Positions 48,378-58,579 of a stretch of 64,000 nt of DNA are shown here, in pieces. A program made the position numbers and the translations under genes. The stretch comes from Gemmatimonadota bacterium. Lineage in GTDB: Bacteria > Gemmatimonadota > Gemmatimonadetes > Gemmatimonadales > GWC2-71-9. Where the stretch lies: positions 26,784 through 90,783 of the forward strand of contig QHUJ01000110.1 in the NCBI GenBank assembly GCA_003221895.1. The letters run 5' to 3'. Positions within the stretch are counted from its first letter, which is position 1, and each line of letters starts with the position of its first letter. The notes under the pieces are model-generated. The model saw nothing but the letters and a program-made list of their open reading frames with translations, was not told the DNA's origin and searched no databases.

Positions 48378-48615
48378 CCGCCGGGACCCTCTTGCGGCCT
48401 CCCGCGATACGGCGCATTTTCGCCGCCGCCGTGGAGGATTGGGCTAAGATGTTGACGTGGCATTGTCTTGACGAGTCTCTGACGCCCGGCCAACTTTTCC
48501 AGCAAGAGTTCGCTCCGAGCCGTCGGTTCGATCTAGACCGAAGGGAGGTGTGGTGCCGGCCTCACACATTCTGTCCGGAAGTCCACGCGCATTCACGTCT
48601 TTGGAGGAAGCATCC
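48378..48615 (+). other. leader region of the TonB receptor gene
   Basis: About 238 bases upstream of the receptor. Two TTGACG boxes (48452-48457 and 48468-48473), 16 bases apart, could be promoter or operator elements, but no matching -10 is visible. TTTGGAGGAAG gives a strong ribosome binding site before 48616. An in-frame 75-aa ORF here is not credible. Confidence 0.35.
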
Positions 48616-51600
48616 ATGATGCCTCGTGTGATGAGCGCTGTCGCGCGCTTCTTGGTGCTCTGTTCCGTCCTCACGCTGGCCGTCGGCATCGCTGCATCGC
48701 CGCTCGCCGCGCAGGCCGTCACCGGCAAGGTCGAAGGATCCGTGACGGATCAGGCCGGAGCATCAGTCGCAAACGCGCAGGTGTTCGTCGTTGGAACTTC
48801 ATTCGGTGCGGTGACCAACGATAAGGGCTATTACTTCATCAACAACGTGCCGGTCGGCACCTACACGATACGCGCGCAATTCATCGGGTACGCGCCCGCC
48901 GAAGTGCGCAACGTCCGCGTGCAGGGCGGCCAGACGATCACGACGGACGTGAAGATGCAATCGTCGGCCGTCGTGCTGACGGGCATCACCGTCACGGCCG
49001 CGGCGCAGCCAATCGTGCCGCGCGACCAGGTCACGTCGAAATCCATCATCTCCGGTCAGGTGATCGAGAAGCTGCCGGTCAACGATGTGCGCGAAGCGCT
49101 GCGGCTCGAGCCGGGCGTGGTCGAGAGCGGTAAGGCGAAAGGTCTCGTCATTCGCGGCGGTCGGCCGGGTGAAGCTGCGATCTTCGTCGACGGCGTGCTG
49201 GTGCGCAACAGCCAGATGGGCCAGACGAACCTGCAGCTCGGTACTAACGCGCTCGAAGAGGCGTCGGTGACGACGGGCGCGGTCGGCGCCGAGTTCGGCG
49301 AGGCGCAGTCGGGCGTGTTCGCGTTCGTCACGAAGTCCGGCGGTCAGCGGTTCCAGGGCACCCTGTCGCTGGCCACCGACCAGGTCGGTGATTTGTGGCG
49401 TAACGTCGGCCAGCACCGCATCGAGGCCAGCCTCGGCGGACCGATCGCCAGCGACCTCACGTTCTTCCTCGGCACCACCCTCACCGGGCAGCAGAGTGGG
49501 GATTGCAACGGACTCAACGGGTGCGGCGATATCGCGATCGAGCGTGACATGGAGCGCCCGGTGTACGTCGCGAGCGGCGTCGATACCGTCGTGCATCAGC
49601 CGATCGACTTCGGCAATCCGCTCAGCGACACCGTGGATGTTTCGATTCCGCGCTTCGTTCAATACAGCGGGTACTGCGGCAATTCGCCGAACGGCAGCTC
49701 GCAGCTGAAGAAGGACATCTCCAGCAACTACGGCGTGGCGTGTCAGGGTCTGCGTCTCCCGTTGTCCGCGAATTCGGTCGGGACGGGCAACGCGTCGCTG
49801 CTCTGGACCTACGGCAGCGGCTCGCGGCTGCGTCTTTCCGGTGTCACCAGCGTGAACCAGTATCGCAATACGCCGACGATCGATCTGTACAATCCGTCGA
49901 ACCAGACCGGGTCGCGCATTACGCAGACCAGCTGGACGCTCAACTGGAACCAGAACCTGGCGCGGTCGGCCGAGCGCGCGATGGCGCTCGACTTCTACGC
50001 CTCGTACCAGAGTGATCACTCGCAGACCGGCGTGCTGACCCGCGAGTCGGAGCTCGATTCACGCGATCCGACCGGCGGGTTCCTGGTCAGCCCGCTCAAG
50101 TTCCTCGTCGATTTCAACTCGACGCACGACGTGACGATCGCCGGCACGACCTACCGCGGCGTGCACTGGCTCGACGACAAGCAGATCCAGTGCCTGCAGG
50201 CGGGTCAGGCGGCGTGCCAGGATCTGGCGCCGTTCCTCGATCGCAACGATCTGATCTCGGCGCAGCCGTACCGCATGAACCCGTACGGCGCCGAACAGAG
50301 CGCGCGGCTCCCGATGTTCACGTCGGGCGTCGATAACGGCTTCACGCTGATCCAGGAACAACGCTGGCAGTTCCGCGGCAACTTCGACTGGCAGGCGGAC
50401 CGTTACAACCGCATCAAGCTGGGTGGTGAGTACCACACCTTCGACACGCGGCGCTACGCGAGCGGCATGATTTCCGCATTCGGCTTGAACGGCTACGCCG
50501 AGACGCCGAACCGCATGGGCGCCTACCTCGAAGACCGGCTCGACCTGGGCGATGTCGTGCTCGTCGGCGGCCTGCGGTACGACCGGTTCGACAGCAAGTC
50601 CACGTTCCCGGTAGTGCCGGGTCGTATTTCGTCGATCACCGACCCCTCGGTGACGATCGACGGCGTGACGTACAACTTCACACCGTTCGATCCGCTCAAT
50701 CCGACGGCGAACTTCGTCGCCGCGCCGGCGCACGACGCCTGGAGTCCCAGTGTGCAGGTGTCCTTCCCGGTCACCGAGCACTCGAACTTCCGGCTGTCTT
50801 ACGCGCATCAGGTGCAGGCGCCCGACTTCGACCTGATGTATCGGGGCAAGAACACCGACTTGTCGCAGAGCAACCGCAACCAGACGTACGGTCGCGACCT
50901 CGACTTTGCGAAGACGATCATCTTCGAGTTCGGTATCCGGCACGCGTTCAGCCAGGACATGGTGTTCGACGTGTCGGCCTACAACAAGGACAAGGTGGCG
51001 GACGTCTCGGGACGGCTGTTCCGGATTCCCGATCCCGGCGCCGGCGGCCAGGAGGGCGACTGGCGCGTGTTCAACAACGCCGACTTCGGCAACGTCCGTG
51101 GCCTGGATTTCAGGCTCGACCGCCGCTTCTCGAACATCTTCAGCGGCTCGGTCGCCTACACGTTCCAGGTCGCCAAGAGCACCGGGTCTGATCCCTTCGC
51201 CTACTTCCGCACGACGGCCCGCGTGATCAGCTCGCTGACCAACGAGACGGCGCCACCGCCGCAGGCGACGCTGCCCACGGACGACAACCGCAAGAACAAC
51301 GTCACGGGTTCCATGTCGCTGCAGTTCCCGACGGACTGGCGCAAAGGCACGACGCTGGGCAGCGTGTTCCGCGACGTGGGCGTGTTCGCGACGTTCCGCT
51401 TCGCGAGCGGCCTGCCCTACACCCGCATTCGCAACTCGGGTGAAGGTGTGGCGCAGGGCGAAGCCCCGCTCGAGTTCACCAACATCGAACCGATCAACGC
51501 ATCCTCGATGCCGTGGTTCAAGAACGTGGACCTGCGCGTGACCAAGGGCTTCCGTGTCGGCACGCTCGACTGGACGCTGTTCGGAGAGGCGAGGAACCTC

Positions 51601-51996
51601 TTCAACTGGCAAAACGTCCTGAACCTCTTCCTCGAGACGGGCGACGTCGTGAACGGGCTGAACCGCTCCAAGTACGTAGACGAGCAGACGGCGCAGATCG
51701 AGACGGAGGCGAAGGAGAACCATGTGTTCACCACCGTCGGGGGTGAGAACGCCGTCGATCTGTCGTCCCCGGGCGTCTGCACGGGGTGGTCGTCGCGGAT
51801 CGGCAACGGGGCGGGTGGACCGGTGGACTGCGTGTTGTTGCAGCGCGCCGAGGCCCGGTTCGGGAACGGCGATGGCGTCTACACGTCGTCCGAGTACACC
51901 GCGGCCTACAACGCCTGGTACAACTTGCAGCAGGCGCCCGACCGCTTCTACGGATCCGGCCGCCGCCTCCGCGTGGGCGCGGAGATTTCGTTCTAA
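48616..51996 (+). CDS. TonB-dependent receptor with N-terminal carboxypeptidase-like domain (OAR type)
   Basis: Outer-membrane receptor of 1126 aa, powered by TonB. Signal peptide LTLAVGIAASPLAAQ; then a carboxypeptidase-regulatory-like fold (GSVTDQAGASVANAQVFVVG, GYYFINNVPVGTYTIR), a plug domain (PVNDVREALRLEPGV, RGGRPGEAAIFVDGV) and a long beta-barrel ending RLRVGAEISF. OAR proteins take up ligands such as oligosaccharides or peptides, but the cargo is not known here. It is the first gene of the envelope cluster and has a strong GGAGGA start signal. Confidence 0.93.
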   Translation: MMPRVMSAVARFLVLCSVLTLAVGIAASPLAAQAVTGKVEGSVTDQAGASVANAQVFVVGTSFGAVTNDKGYYFINNVPVGTYTIRAQFIGYAPAEVRNVRVQGGQTITTDVKMQSSAVVLTGITVTAAAQPIVPRDQVTSKSIISGQVIEKLPVNDVREALRLEPGVVESGKAKGLVIRGGRPGEAAIFVDGVLVRNSQMGQTNLQLGTNALEEASVTTGAVGAEFGEAQSGVFAFVTKSGGQRFQGTLSLATDQVGDLWRNVGQHRIEASLGGPIASDLTFFLGTTLTGQQSGDCNGLNGCGDIAIERDMERPVYVASGVDTVVHQPIDFGNPLSDTVDVSIPRFVQYSGYCGNSPNGSSQLKKDISSNYGVACQGLRLPLSANSVGTGNASLLWTYGSGSRLRLSGVTSVNQYRNTPTIDLYNPSNQTGSRITQTSWTLNWNQNLARSAERAMALDFYASYQSDHSQTGVLTRESELDSRDPTGGFLVSPLKFLVDFNSTHDVTIAGTTYRGVHWLDDKQIQCLQAGQAACQDLAPFLDRNDLISAQPYRMNPYGAEQSARLPMFTSGVDNGFTLIQEQRWQFRGNFDWQADRYNRIKLGGEYHTFDTRRYASGMISAFGLNGYAETPNRMGAYLEDRLDLGDVVLVGGLRYDRFDSKSTFPVVPGRISSITDPSVTIDGVTYNFTPFDPLNPTANFVAAPAHDAWSPSVQVSFPVTEHSNFRLSYAHQVQAPDFDLMYRGKNTDLSQSNRNQTYGRDLDFAKTIIFEFGIRHAFSQDMVFDVSAYNKDKVADVSGRLFRIPDPGAGGQEGDWRVFNNADFGNVRGLDFRLDRRFSNIFSGSVAYTFQVAKSTGSDPFAYFRTTARVISSLTNETAPPPQATLPTDDNRKNNVTGSMSLQFPTDWRKGTTLGSVFRDVGVFATFRFASGLPYTRIRNSGEGVAQGEAPLEFTNIEPINASSMPWFKNVDLRVTKGFRVGTLDWTLFGEARNLFNWQNVLNLFLETGDVVNGLNRSKYVDEQTAQIETEAKENHVFTTVGGENAVDLSSPGVCTGWSSRIGNGAGGPVDCVLLQRAEARFGNGDGVYTSSEYTAAYNAWYNLQQAPDRFYGSGRRLRVGAEISF

Positions 51997-52009
51997 GAGC
52001 CGTCCTGGA

Positions 52010-52031
52010 CTGGACGGGTGACTCGTCCAGG
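52010..52031. repeat. hairpin between TonB receptor and large secreted protein
   Basis: Arms CTGGACG and CGTCCAG with a seven-base loop sit in the ~110-base gap after the receptor gene. No T-run on either strand; it could be an mRNA stabiliser or attenuator. Confidence 0.35.
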
Positions 52032-52105
52032 CGTCGCTGGTGGCGTCTGGACGATCACCCGACAGCCGTTTCCGGGGCCTGATTTTTTCTCAAGGAGATC
52101 TTTCA

Positions 52106-55100
52106 ATGGCACGTGTATCCGTTAGGAATGGACTGCGGCTCGGGGCGCTGCTGGCGCTCGGGCTCGCCCTGGCGGTTCAGACCGCGCAGGCGACGCCGCG
52201 CCCTCGCGCGCGCCGCGTCCTTCATCTCTTTTCGGGCTTCCTCGGCCGGCAGAACGTGAACCGCTTCGATTGCGGTCTCAACGCCGTCGGCATGGTGTGC
52301 GTCGATCCGAACGGGTCGACCACCGTGGGCGGCGGGTTCTGGCCCAAGGGCACGCCCGATCAATACGTCTTCAACTCCGGCCTGCAGCTCGCGGGCATCG
52401 TGAACCCGGGCATCAGCGGATTCTCGTGGGCGGGCGACACGGTAGGCGCGTTCTTCTTCGATCCCAAGGGGACGACGCAGCACGGCGACCGGTTGTCACT
52501 CGTGTGGAGCTCGCTCGACCCGAGTGATAATGCCGGCTGGCCGCGTGACGCCTACGTCCCCAACGACACCAGTCTCTTCAATCCCGTGCTCATCGGGCTG
52601 AAGGCTGCGTCGCAACAGGACACCTGGTCGCGCTATTGGGACGGCAATCCCCAACAGAATGCCGGCCGGAAACACCCGCTGGGCGTGCTGGTGGATCAGC
52701 GAGGCATGGGGTGGAACTTCCCGAGCGGTAACGAAGACATCATCTACTTTCTCTACACATTCACGAACATCACCGCGAGCGCTGCGTCGGTCTATGTGGG
52801 ACACTCGGATGCCGACTCGCTGACGAGCTACGGTTCACGCTTCCAGGCGCTGAACGAAGCCGCGTTCGGCGTGGCGATTCCCGATACCGGCTACACGATC
52901 ACGAACATGTATGCGGCGTTCGCGATGGACGCCGACGTCTCCGACGCGGCGCGCGAGAATTACTCCACCGCGTTCCTGCCGTTCAGCATGGGCACGGCGT
53001 TCAAGCGGAACTGGTACGCGCCGTCGATGCTGTTCCCGGCGTCGATCTTTTCCGCGCCGTTCGCCGCCGCCCCCGGTATCGTGGGCGTGAAATACCTGAA
53101 GAGTCCCGTCGTGAACGGCCAGGAGGTCGGCCTCACGATGTTCAGCAACACGATCAATGGCGGTCAGTTCGACGACGCGCAGAACACGACGCAGCTGTGG
53201 CGGTATCTGTCCGCCAAGCTCGATCCGACCGCGGGGGACGCGCCCTGCAATAACCCGGGCACGCCCGCCGTCACGCACGTCTGCTTCGTGACGCAGTCGA
53301 GCGACGACATCCGCTTCTTCCAGTCGTCCGGTCCCATGGACTTGAAACCGGGTGAGTCGAAGACGATCGTGGTGGCGTATATCAACGCAGCGCCCGTGAA
53401 TACGCCGGCGATCGCGAACCGCGGGCAGGCGCTCGATCTGAAGCCGGGCTTCCCGGCGCAGCCGGCGGCCCTGGCGACCGGCGCCGACACGCTGCGCTCC
53501 GTTGACCGGGTGTTTGGCGCGATTTCCGTCAATGACGCCAACGGCGACGGAAGGATCGACCAGAACGAAGTCCGCACCGTCTCGCGCTCGTTGTTGAACA
53601 AGGGATTGGTGGCGCAGGCTGTGTTCAAGGCCCACTTCCTGTTGCCCTTCCCGCCCGCCGCGCCGGAATTCTTCCTGGTGCCGGGTGACAACGAGGTCAC
53701 CGTCGTGTGGAAGCAGAGCGCGACGGAAACTGACGCCGTCGGCGACCCATACTTCAAGGTTGCGAAGGACTCGTCGTCCGCGCTGTTCGACCCTAACTAC
53801 CGGCAGCGTGACGTCGAGGGATATCGCATCTATCGCGGGCGCACGTCCGGTGACCTGCAGTTGATCGCCCAGTTCGACTACGCGGGCACGGAGATGATCG
53901 ACTGGACCGCGGCGTTCGACTACGGCAACTGCGCTCCGGAGTTTGGTGTGGTGAGCGGTTGCCCGGTTGCGGTGGATACTGCGACGAAGCGGTTTACCGA
54001 GGGCGTGCCACACGCCATCACGGGCCAAGTCGTCCAGATTCCCGCCGGCGGGCGAACCGAGCTGGCGAGCGGTGATGTCCTCGTGCTGCAGGCGGACACC
54101 GCGGTCACCGGTGGCGGCACGAATGGTCCCTGCCGTCCCGGTATCTGCGTGCCGCTCAGCAATAACGGCGTGCCGTTCGCGTTTGAAGATCGTGGCGTAA
54201 AGAATTCGTTCACGTACTACTACGCCGTCACCGCGTTCGATGTGAACTCGGTCACGTCGGTGGGCGCCGGTAGCACGTCGCTCGAGTCGCCGCGCACGAC
54301 CAAGACGATCACGCCACGGAAGGCGTCCGGCCAGCAAACCGCCGGCTCGATTACGCCGCCCCAGATCCTCGGCAGTAATGGTCAGGTCGTCCCGGCGCTT
54401 CCGAAACCGTCGCTCGATCCAGCTACCGGTGAGTTTTCGGGGCCGCAGCAGCCGACCGACACCTTGGTGCTCAGCCTCGCGGCATTCGTTCCCGAGGTAC
54501 TGAGTAATGGTGCCTTGACACTGAAAATCGATTCAATCACACCGGGCAACGGCGATCCTGATGCGTTGGGGACCGCGGCGCCCGTGATCTATCACATCAC
54601 CGTGAAGGGCGCGGGCCCGGCGCAGTTGTTCGATGTGCCGCTCGCACCCGACGCGTTCTCCTCAGACGTGTCGGGCTCGGTGAATTTCGCCGCCACGCCG
54701 GTCATCCAGTCGCAGACGGCGCGGTACGGCGGTGACTCGACGTACTCGTTATACGGCAGCGCTGCGTTTACGATTGCAGGCACGTGGCGTTCGACCGGCC
54801 AGGGCCGCGGCGATGCCAACTCCGACCCCGCGAACTCGGCGTTCAATGGGCCGCGGTGGTGGGCGGGAGCGGCGGGGACGAACGAGAATACACCCAACCC
54901 GAACGGGTCCAACTGCGCGCCGTCGACCGGCGCGTGCGTCCCCGGCGCGATGGCGGGCAAGATTACCGCCGGCGCGCTCCCCGGCGTGCAGGTGCTGTGG
55001 AATATTCAGTCGTACAACACGGTTCGCAGTCTTCCGATGCGTGACCTGGAAGCGGTGACGTCGACGGTCTTCCGCGCCGCCGATATGAGCGTCTACTGGG

Positions 55101-55942
55101 GCGCGAACGGGGTCATCGACTCGGTGATTGACGACGTGCACAAGATCCCCGTGCCGTTCAAGACGTCGATCAACGCGTCATGGGGAATCCTGGATACGTC
55201 CTCGTTTGCCGGTGTCACCGGTTCGGCGGACGCCAACAACGCGCTGATCACGTGGGGCGACATCTTCTGCGTCGACCCCGCGCCGGCGTACACGCAGAAC
55301 TGCACGGGCGGCGGGGCGGTGTTCCGTAATTCGGCGAAGCTCTCGCCCGTGGCCGCGACGTCGGTGGCCTACGGCAGTACGGGCACACTGGCAGCGACCG
55401 GCAACGGGTTCATCTTCTATCTGAACGGGAAATTCTTCCTGATGCAGATGGCGGCGCTCCCGGCGTCGGGCACGGTCTGGCACGCCCGGTTCTACACGGG
55501 GAGCATCACGGGATCTGCGGCGACTGGAGATTTCGCGCTCGTCGAGGCCCCGCGGACGCCGGCGGCTCCCGGCTTGAGAATGCAGGTTGCCTACGAGGGA
55601 TCGACGTTCAATTCCAAGACGATCTCGCAGGCGTCGCTGGATAGCGTGCACACAGTGCCCGATCCGTACTACGTGACGAACTCGCTCGAGCAGTCGCCGA
55701 ATTCCAAAAAGTTGCGCTTCGTCCACCTGCCCAGCCAATCGATCGTGCGCATCTACACGGTCAGCGGCATCCTGGTGCAGGTACTGACATTGAATGACGT
55801 CACGGGCGGCGGTGAGCTGGAGTGGAACCTCCGCAACCGCAACAATCAGTTCGTCGCCTCGGGCGTCTACTTCTATCAGGTGGAAGCACCGGACGGGAAG
55901 TCGAAGACCGGCCGGTTCACCGTCGTCAACTTCGCGCAATAG
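52106..55942 (+). CDS. large secreted protein with FlgD/T9SS-like C-terminal domain
   Basis: 1278 aa, signal peptide (ALLALGLALAVQTAQA). The body is long, beta-rich and repetitive in style, with several Cys-pair loops and an EF-hand-like calcium loop (DANGDGRIDQNEV). A fibronectin-like region is suggested by VEGYRIYRGRTSGDLQLIAQFD. The last ~85 residues, KKLRFVHLPSQSIVRIYTVSG to GVYFYQVEAPDGK, match the FlgD-like or type IX secretion C-terminal domain. So it may be a cargo carried across the outer membrane by the PorV-like protein next to it. Strong GGAGA site before the ATG. Confidence 0.82.
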   Translation: MARVSVRNGLRLGALLALGLALAVQTAQATPRPRARRVLHLFSGFLGRQNVNRFDCGLNAVGMVCVDPNGSTTVGGGFWPKGTPDQYVFNSGLQLAGIVNPGISGFSWAGDTVGAFFFDPKGTTQHGDRLSLVWSSLDPSDNAGWPRDAYVPNDTSLFNPVLIGLKAASQQDTWSRYWDGNPQQNAGRKHPLGVLVDQRGMGWNFPSGNEDIIYFLYTFTNITASAASVYVGHSDADSLTSYGSRFQALNEAAFGVAIPDTGYTITNMYAAFAMDADVSDAARENYSTAFLPFSMGTAFKRNWYAPSMLFPASIFSAPFAAAPGIVGVKYLKSPVVNGQEVGLTMFSNTINGGQFDDAQNTTQLWRYLSAKLDPTAGDAPCNNPGTPAVTHVCFVTQSSDDIRFFQSSGPMDLKPGESKTIVVAYINAAPVNTPAIANRGQALDLKPGFPAQPAALATGADTLRSVDRVFGAISVNDANGDGRIDQNEVRTVSRSLLNKGLVAQAVFKAHFLLPFPPAAPEFFLVPGDNEVTVVWKQSATETDAVGDPYFKVAKDSSSALFDPNYRQRDVEGYRIYRGRTSGDLQLIAQFDYAGTEMIDWTAAFDYGNCAPEFGVVSGCPVAVDTATKRFTEGVPHAITGQVVQIPAGGRTELASGDVLVLQADTAVTGGGTNGPCRPGICVPLSNNGVPFAFEDRGVKNSFTYYYAVTAFDVNSVTSVGAGSTSLESPRTTKTITPRKASGQQTAGSITPPQILGSNGQVVPALPKPSLDPATGEFSGPQQPTDTLVLSLAAFVPEVLSNGALTLKIDSITPGNGDPDALGTAAPVIYHITVKGAGPAQLFDVPLAPDAFSSDVSGSVNFAATPVIQSQTARYGGDSTYSLYGSAAFTIAGTWRSTGQGRGDANSDPANSAFNGPRWWAGAAGTNENTPNPNGSNCAPSTGACVPGAMAGKITAGALPGVQVLWNIQSYNTVRSLPMRDLEAVTSTVFRAADMSVYWGANGVIDSVIDDVHKIPVPFKTSINASWGILDTSSFAGVTGSADANNALITWGDIFCVDPAPAYTQNCTGGGAVFRNSAKLSPVAATSVAYGSTGTLAATGNGFIFYLNGKFFLMQMAALPASGTVWHARFYTGSITGSAATGDFALVEAPRTPAAPGLRMQVAYEGSTFNSKTISQASLDSVHTVPDPYYVTNSLEQSPNSKKLRFVHLPSQSIVRIYTVSGILVQVLTLNDVTGGGELEWNLRNRNNQFVASGVYFYQVEAPDGKSKTGRFTVVNFAQ

Positions 55943-55964
55943 CGCTCAAGAGGGAGCATTCGAG

Positions 55965-57095
55965 ATGACGCGCATGATTCGAAGCTTCAGTGGTGCCCTC
56001 GCGGCGCTCGTTTTGGTCGCAGGGCCGGTCGCGGCGCAGGTCACCCTGCCGTCCGACAACACGGCGTATGGCACGACGGCCGCCGAGTTCCTGCTCCTCG
56101 GAGCGGGTGCCCGCGGTCTGTCGCTGGGAGGCGCCTACGCGGCGCTCGCCACCGACGTCACGTCGTTGTACTACAATCCCGCGGGCGCGGCGCAGATCGC
56201 GCGCCCGGGGGCCTTGTTCTCCTCGTATAGCTACGCGGTGAACACCAAGTACATCTGGGCCGGTCTCGCGCTGCCGTTCAGCGGCGGCGCGCGGACCGTC
56301 GGCCTGCAGATCGGCAACTTTGGATTCAGCGGCCAGCCGGTCTACACGGTCGAAAACCCCGACGGGGATGGCACCAAATACAGCGTGGCGCAGACGTTTG
56401 TCGGCGCCACGTACGCCCAAAACTTCAGTGACCGATTCTCCGCGGGCCTGACGTTCAAGGCCATCTCCGACGCGCTCGGGAAGACGTCGGCGAACGCCTT
56501 CGCGGTGGATTTCGGGACGAACTTCCACGCGCAGGCGATGAACCGGCCGATTCGCGTCTCGTTCGTGATTCAGAACCTCGGCTCCGATCTGAAGCACACC
56601 GGATCGGCGCTCGATCAGACGGTCACCCGCCCGCCGGTTCCCGGTCAGGTCGACGTACCGCAGGAGGCACAGCCCGCCGAGCTCCAGACGAAAGAGTGGG
56701 GCCTGCCCGTGATGTTCCGGGTGGGCGCCTCCCTCGATGCGTACTCCAACGAGCAGACTCGCGTGACCGTCCTCTCGGAGTTCACGCAGCCCAACAACAA
56801 TCGCGCCGGCTTCGGCTTCGGTGCCGAGTTCATGCTCAACGATATCGGCAAGAGCGGGTTCTTTTTCGCCGGACGCGGCAGCTGGTCGTACCAGCCCGAC
56901 AACACCCTGGATTATGTGGGAGCCAACGCAGGGTTCCAGAGCACGATGAGCGGCAAGGAGAACACGGACGGCCTGGCCGGCGGCTTCGGCCTCGGCTATC
57001 GTCGCCCCAGCCTCGAGCTGGGCTTCGACTACGCCTACCGGAGTCTCGGACTGCTGGGCGGCACGAACATGATGTCATTTACGGTCTCCTGGTGA
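55965..57095 (+). CDS. PorV/PorQ-like outer membrane protein
   Basis: A 376-aa outer-membrane beta-barrel of the PorV family. Signal peptide ALAALVLVAGPVAAQ; then AAEFLLLGAGARGLSLGGAYAALATDVTSLYYNPAGAA, the family opening, and a long beta-barrel ending FTVSW. In Bacteroidetes, PorV shuttles type IX cargo at the outer membrane. It follows the probable cargo gene by 22 bases, which supports a partnership. GGGAG precedes the start. Confidence 0.88.
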   Translation: MTRMIRSFSGALAALVLVAGPVAAQVTLPSDNTAYGTTAAEFLLLGAGARGLSLGGAYAALATDVTSLYYNPAGAAQIARPGALFSSYSYAVNTKYIWAGLALPFSGGARTVGLQIGNFGFSGQPVYTVENPDGDGTKYSVAQTFVGATYAQNFSDRFSAGLTFKAISDALGKTSANAFAVDFGTNFHAQAMNRPIRVSFVIQNLGSDLKHTGSALDQTVTRPPVPGQVDVPQEAQPAELQTKEWGLPVMFRVGASLDAYSNEQTRVTVLSEFTQPNNNRAGFGFGAEFMLNDIGKSGFFFAGRGSWSYQPDNTLDYVGANAGFQSTMSGKENTDGLAGGFGLGYRRPSLELGFDYAYRSLGLLGGTNMMSFTVSW

Positions 57096-57132
57096 CCCGG
57101 GAGCCGAGCTGAACGAGCTGTAGGAGGAGACT

Positions 57133-58545
57133 TTGCGGGTGTTTTGGCTGATGCTGCTGGCCGTCGCGCCTGGCGCGCCGGCTCAGCAGCGCCTCCCCCC
57201 GCCTCCTGCCGCCCCCACCCAACCGTCGGCGTCACGCGATGTCGCCATCGGCGCGGTGCGGTCGTATCGGGGCGATCGAACACTGATCAACGGCTTCGTG
57301 CGCGTGCCGCACGAGCTGCTCGATGCGGTGACGATCGGGGCGGGCGGATTCGCGGAGTTTCGCCTGGATGTCGGGGTCGTGGACGCGCGGGGAACCGTGC
57401 TCGCGACCGACCGGTGGACCCGGCGCGTGCCGTGGACGGCCACGCGGGCTCGGGGCGCCGCGAGCGTCGAGATGGTGACGTTCACGGTCGACTCCGGCGC
57501 GTACGAGATCCGGGCGAGCGTCAAGGATTCGGCGTCAGGCCGGCAGTCGGCCGCGACGCTGCCAGTGCAGGGGTTCAGGGCGCGGCCGCCGGCGTCCGAC
57601 TTGTTGTTGGCGCCCGAGATCCGGCGCGCAACGCCCGGAGACACGGTTGCCGGGCCCGGCGAGCTGCGCAAGGGTGATCTGCTGATCACCGCCGCATCCG
57701 ACGTGGCGTTGTCGCCGACGCAGGCAGCGCTGTTCTACTACTGCGAGGTGTATCGCGACAGCGCCGGCGACGTCCCGTGGGCGGTGCGGGTGCGCGGTGG
57801 TGAGGGGAAAACGATCGTGACGACACCGCCGGCGGCGTCGGCGATTCCCGCGGGCGGCGGCGTGATCACCGGATCGGTGGACTTGGCAGGACTGCCGCCG
57901 GGGTCGTATCAGCTGGAGCTGGTCATCGGTGCCGGCGCGGACTCGCTGGTGCGGTCAGCACGGTTCCGGATGGCGGGATTCGAGGTGGAGCAGGAGCTGG
58001 CGCAGCAGCAGCAGGCGACCGTCGCGACGGGTGATGTGTTCTCGCAGATGACCGAAGCGAAGCTCGATACGCTGTTCGCGCCGCTGTTCTACCTGGCGCC
58101 GCTGAGCGAGCTGAACGTGTACCGCGGTCTGACGCTCGAGGGGAAACGCCGCTTCCTGCGGGAATTCTGGCGGCAGCGCGACCCCACGCCCGGCACGCCG
58201 GACAATGAGCTGCAGCAGAGCTTCTATCAGCGGCTCGGGGAGGCGAACCGGCGGTTTCGCGAAGGCGGCGCTGCTGAGATTCCAGGGTGGCGCACCGACC
58301 GGGGACGGATCTTCATCCTGCACGGTGAGCCGGATGAGATCATGCGCCGGCCGGTAAACGGCCAAAGCAATCCGTGGGAGGCCTGGAAGTACACGCAGAA
58401 CCGGGCCCTGAAGTACGTGTTCTACGATCAGACGCGGCTGGGAAATTTCCAGTTGGTCTACACAGACGACCGCAAAGAGAAGGGGATGCCCGGCTGGGAG
58501 CGGTTGGTCGGTCAGGATGCAGTGGACGAGATCGCCAGGTTCTAA
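57133..58545 (+). CDS. GWxTD domain-containing protein, long form
   Basis: A 470-aa protein starting at a TTG preceded by AGGAGGA. N-terminal signal (VFWLMLLAVAPGAPA), then ~280 residues of beta-rich sequence with sandwich-like strands (VVDARGTVLATDRW, MVTFTVDSGAYEIRASV). From ~residue 310 comes the GWxTD domain: LDTLFAPLFYL, TLEGKRRFLREFWRQRDPTPGTP, EIPGWRTDRGRIFILHGEPDE. The role of the domain is unknown, though GWxTD proteins are common near outer-membrane genes. A short paralogue is at 59730. Confidence 0.88.
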   Translation: MRVFWLMLLAVAPGAPAQQRLPPPPAAPTQPSASRDVAIGAVRSYRGDRTLINGFVRVPHELLDAVTIGAGGFAEFRLDVGVVDARGTVLATDRWTRRVPWTATRARGAASVEMVTFTVDSGAYEIRASVKDSASGRQSAATLPVQGFRARPPASDLLLAPEIRRATPGDTVAGPGELRKGDLLITAASDVALSPTQAALFYYCEVYRDSAGDVPWAVRVRGGEGKTIVTTPPAASAIPAGGGVITGSVDLAGLPPGSYQLELVIGAGADSLVRSARFRMAGFEVEQELAQQQQATVATGDVFSQMTEAKLDTLFAPLFYLAPLSELNVYRGLTLEGKRRFLREFWRQRDPTPGTPDNELQQSFYQRLGEANRRFREGGAAEIPGWRTDRGRIFILHGEPDEIMRRPVNGQSNPWEAWKYTQNRALKYVFYDQTRLGNFQLVYTDDRKEKGMPGWERLVGQDAVDEIARF

Positions 58546-58579
58546 CGGAATGGACCATCACTCTGTCGGGAGACCGTAT

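Noticed and set aside
48392..48619. A 75-residue frame in the leader of the TonB receptor gene
   Set aside because: No Shine-Dalgarno, no family signal, and it runs into the real start region.
50059..51723. A 554-residue minus-strand frame over the TonB receptor
   Set aside because: Antisense shadow; the plus strand encodes a typical OAR barrel.
52835..54337. A 500-residue minus-strand frame in the large secreted protein gene
   Set aside because: Arg/His-rich composition typical of GC-frame shadows.
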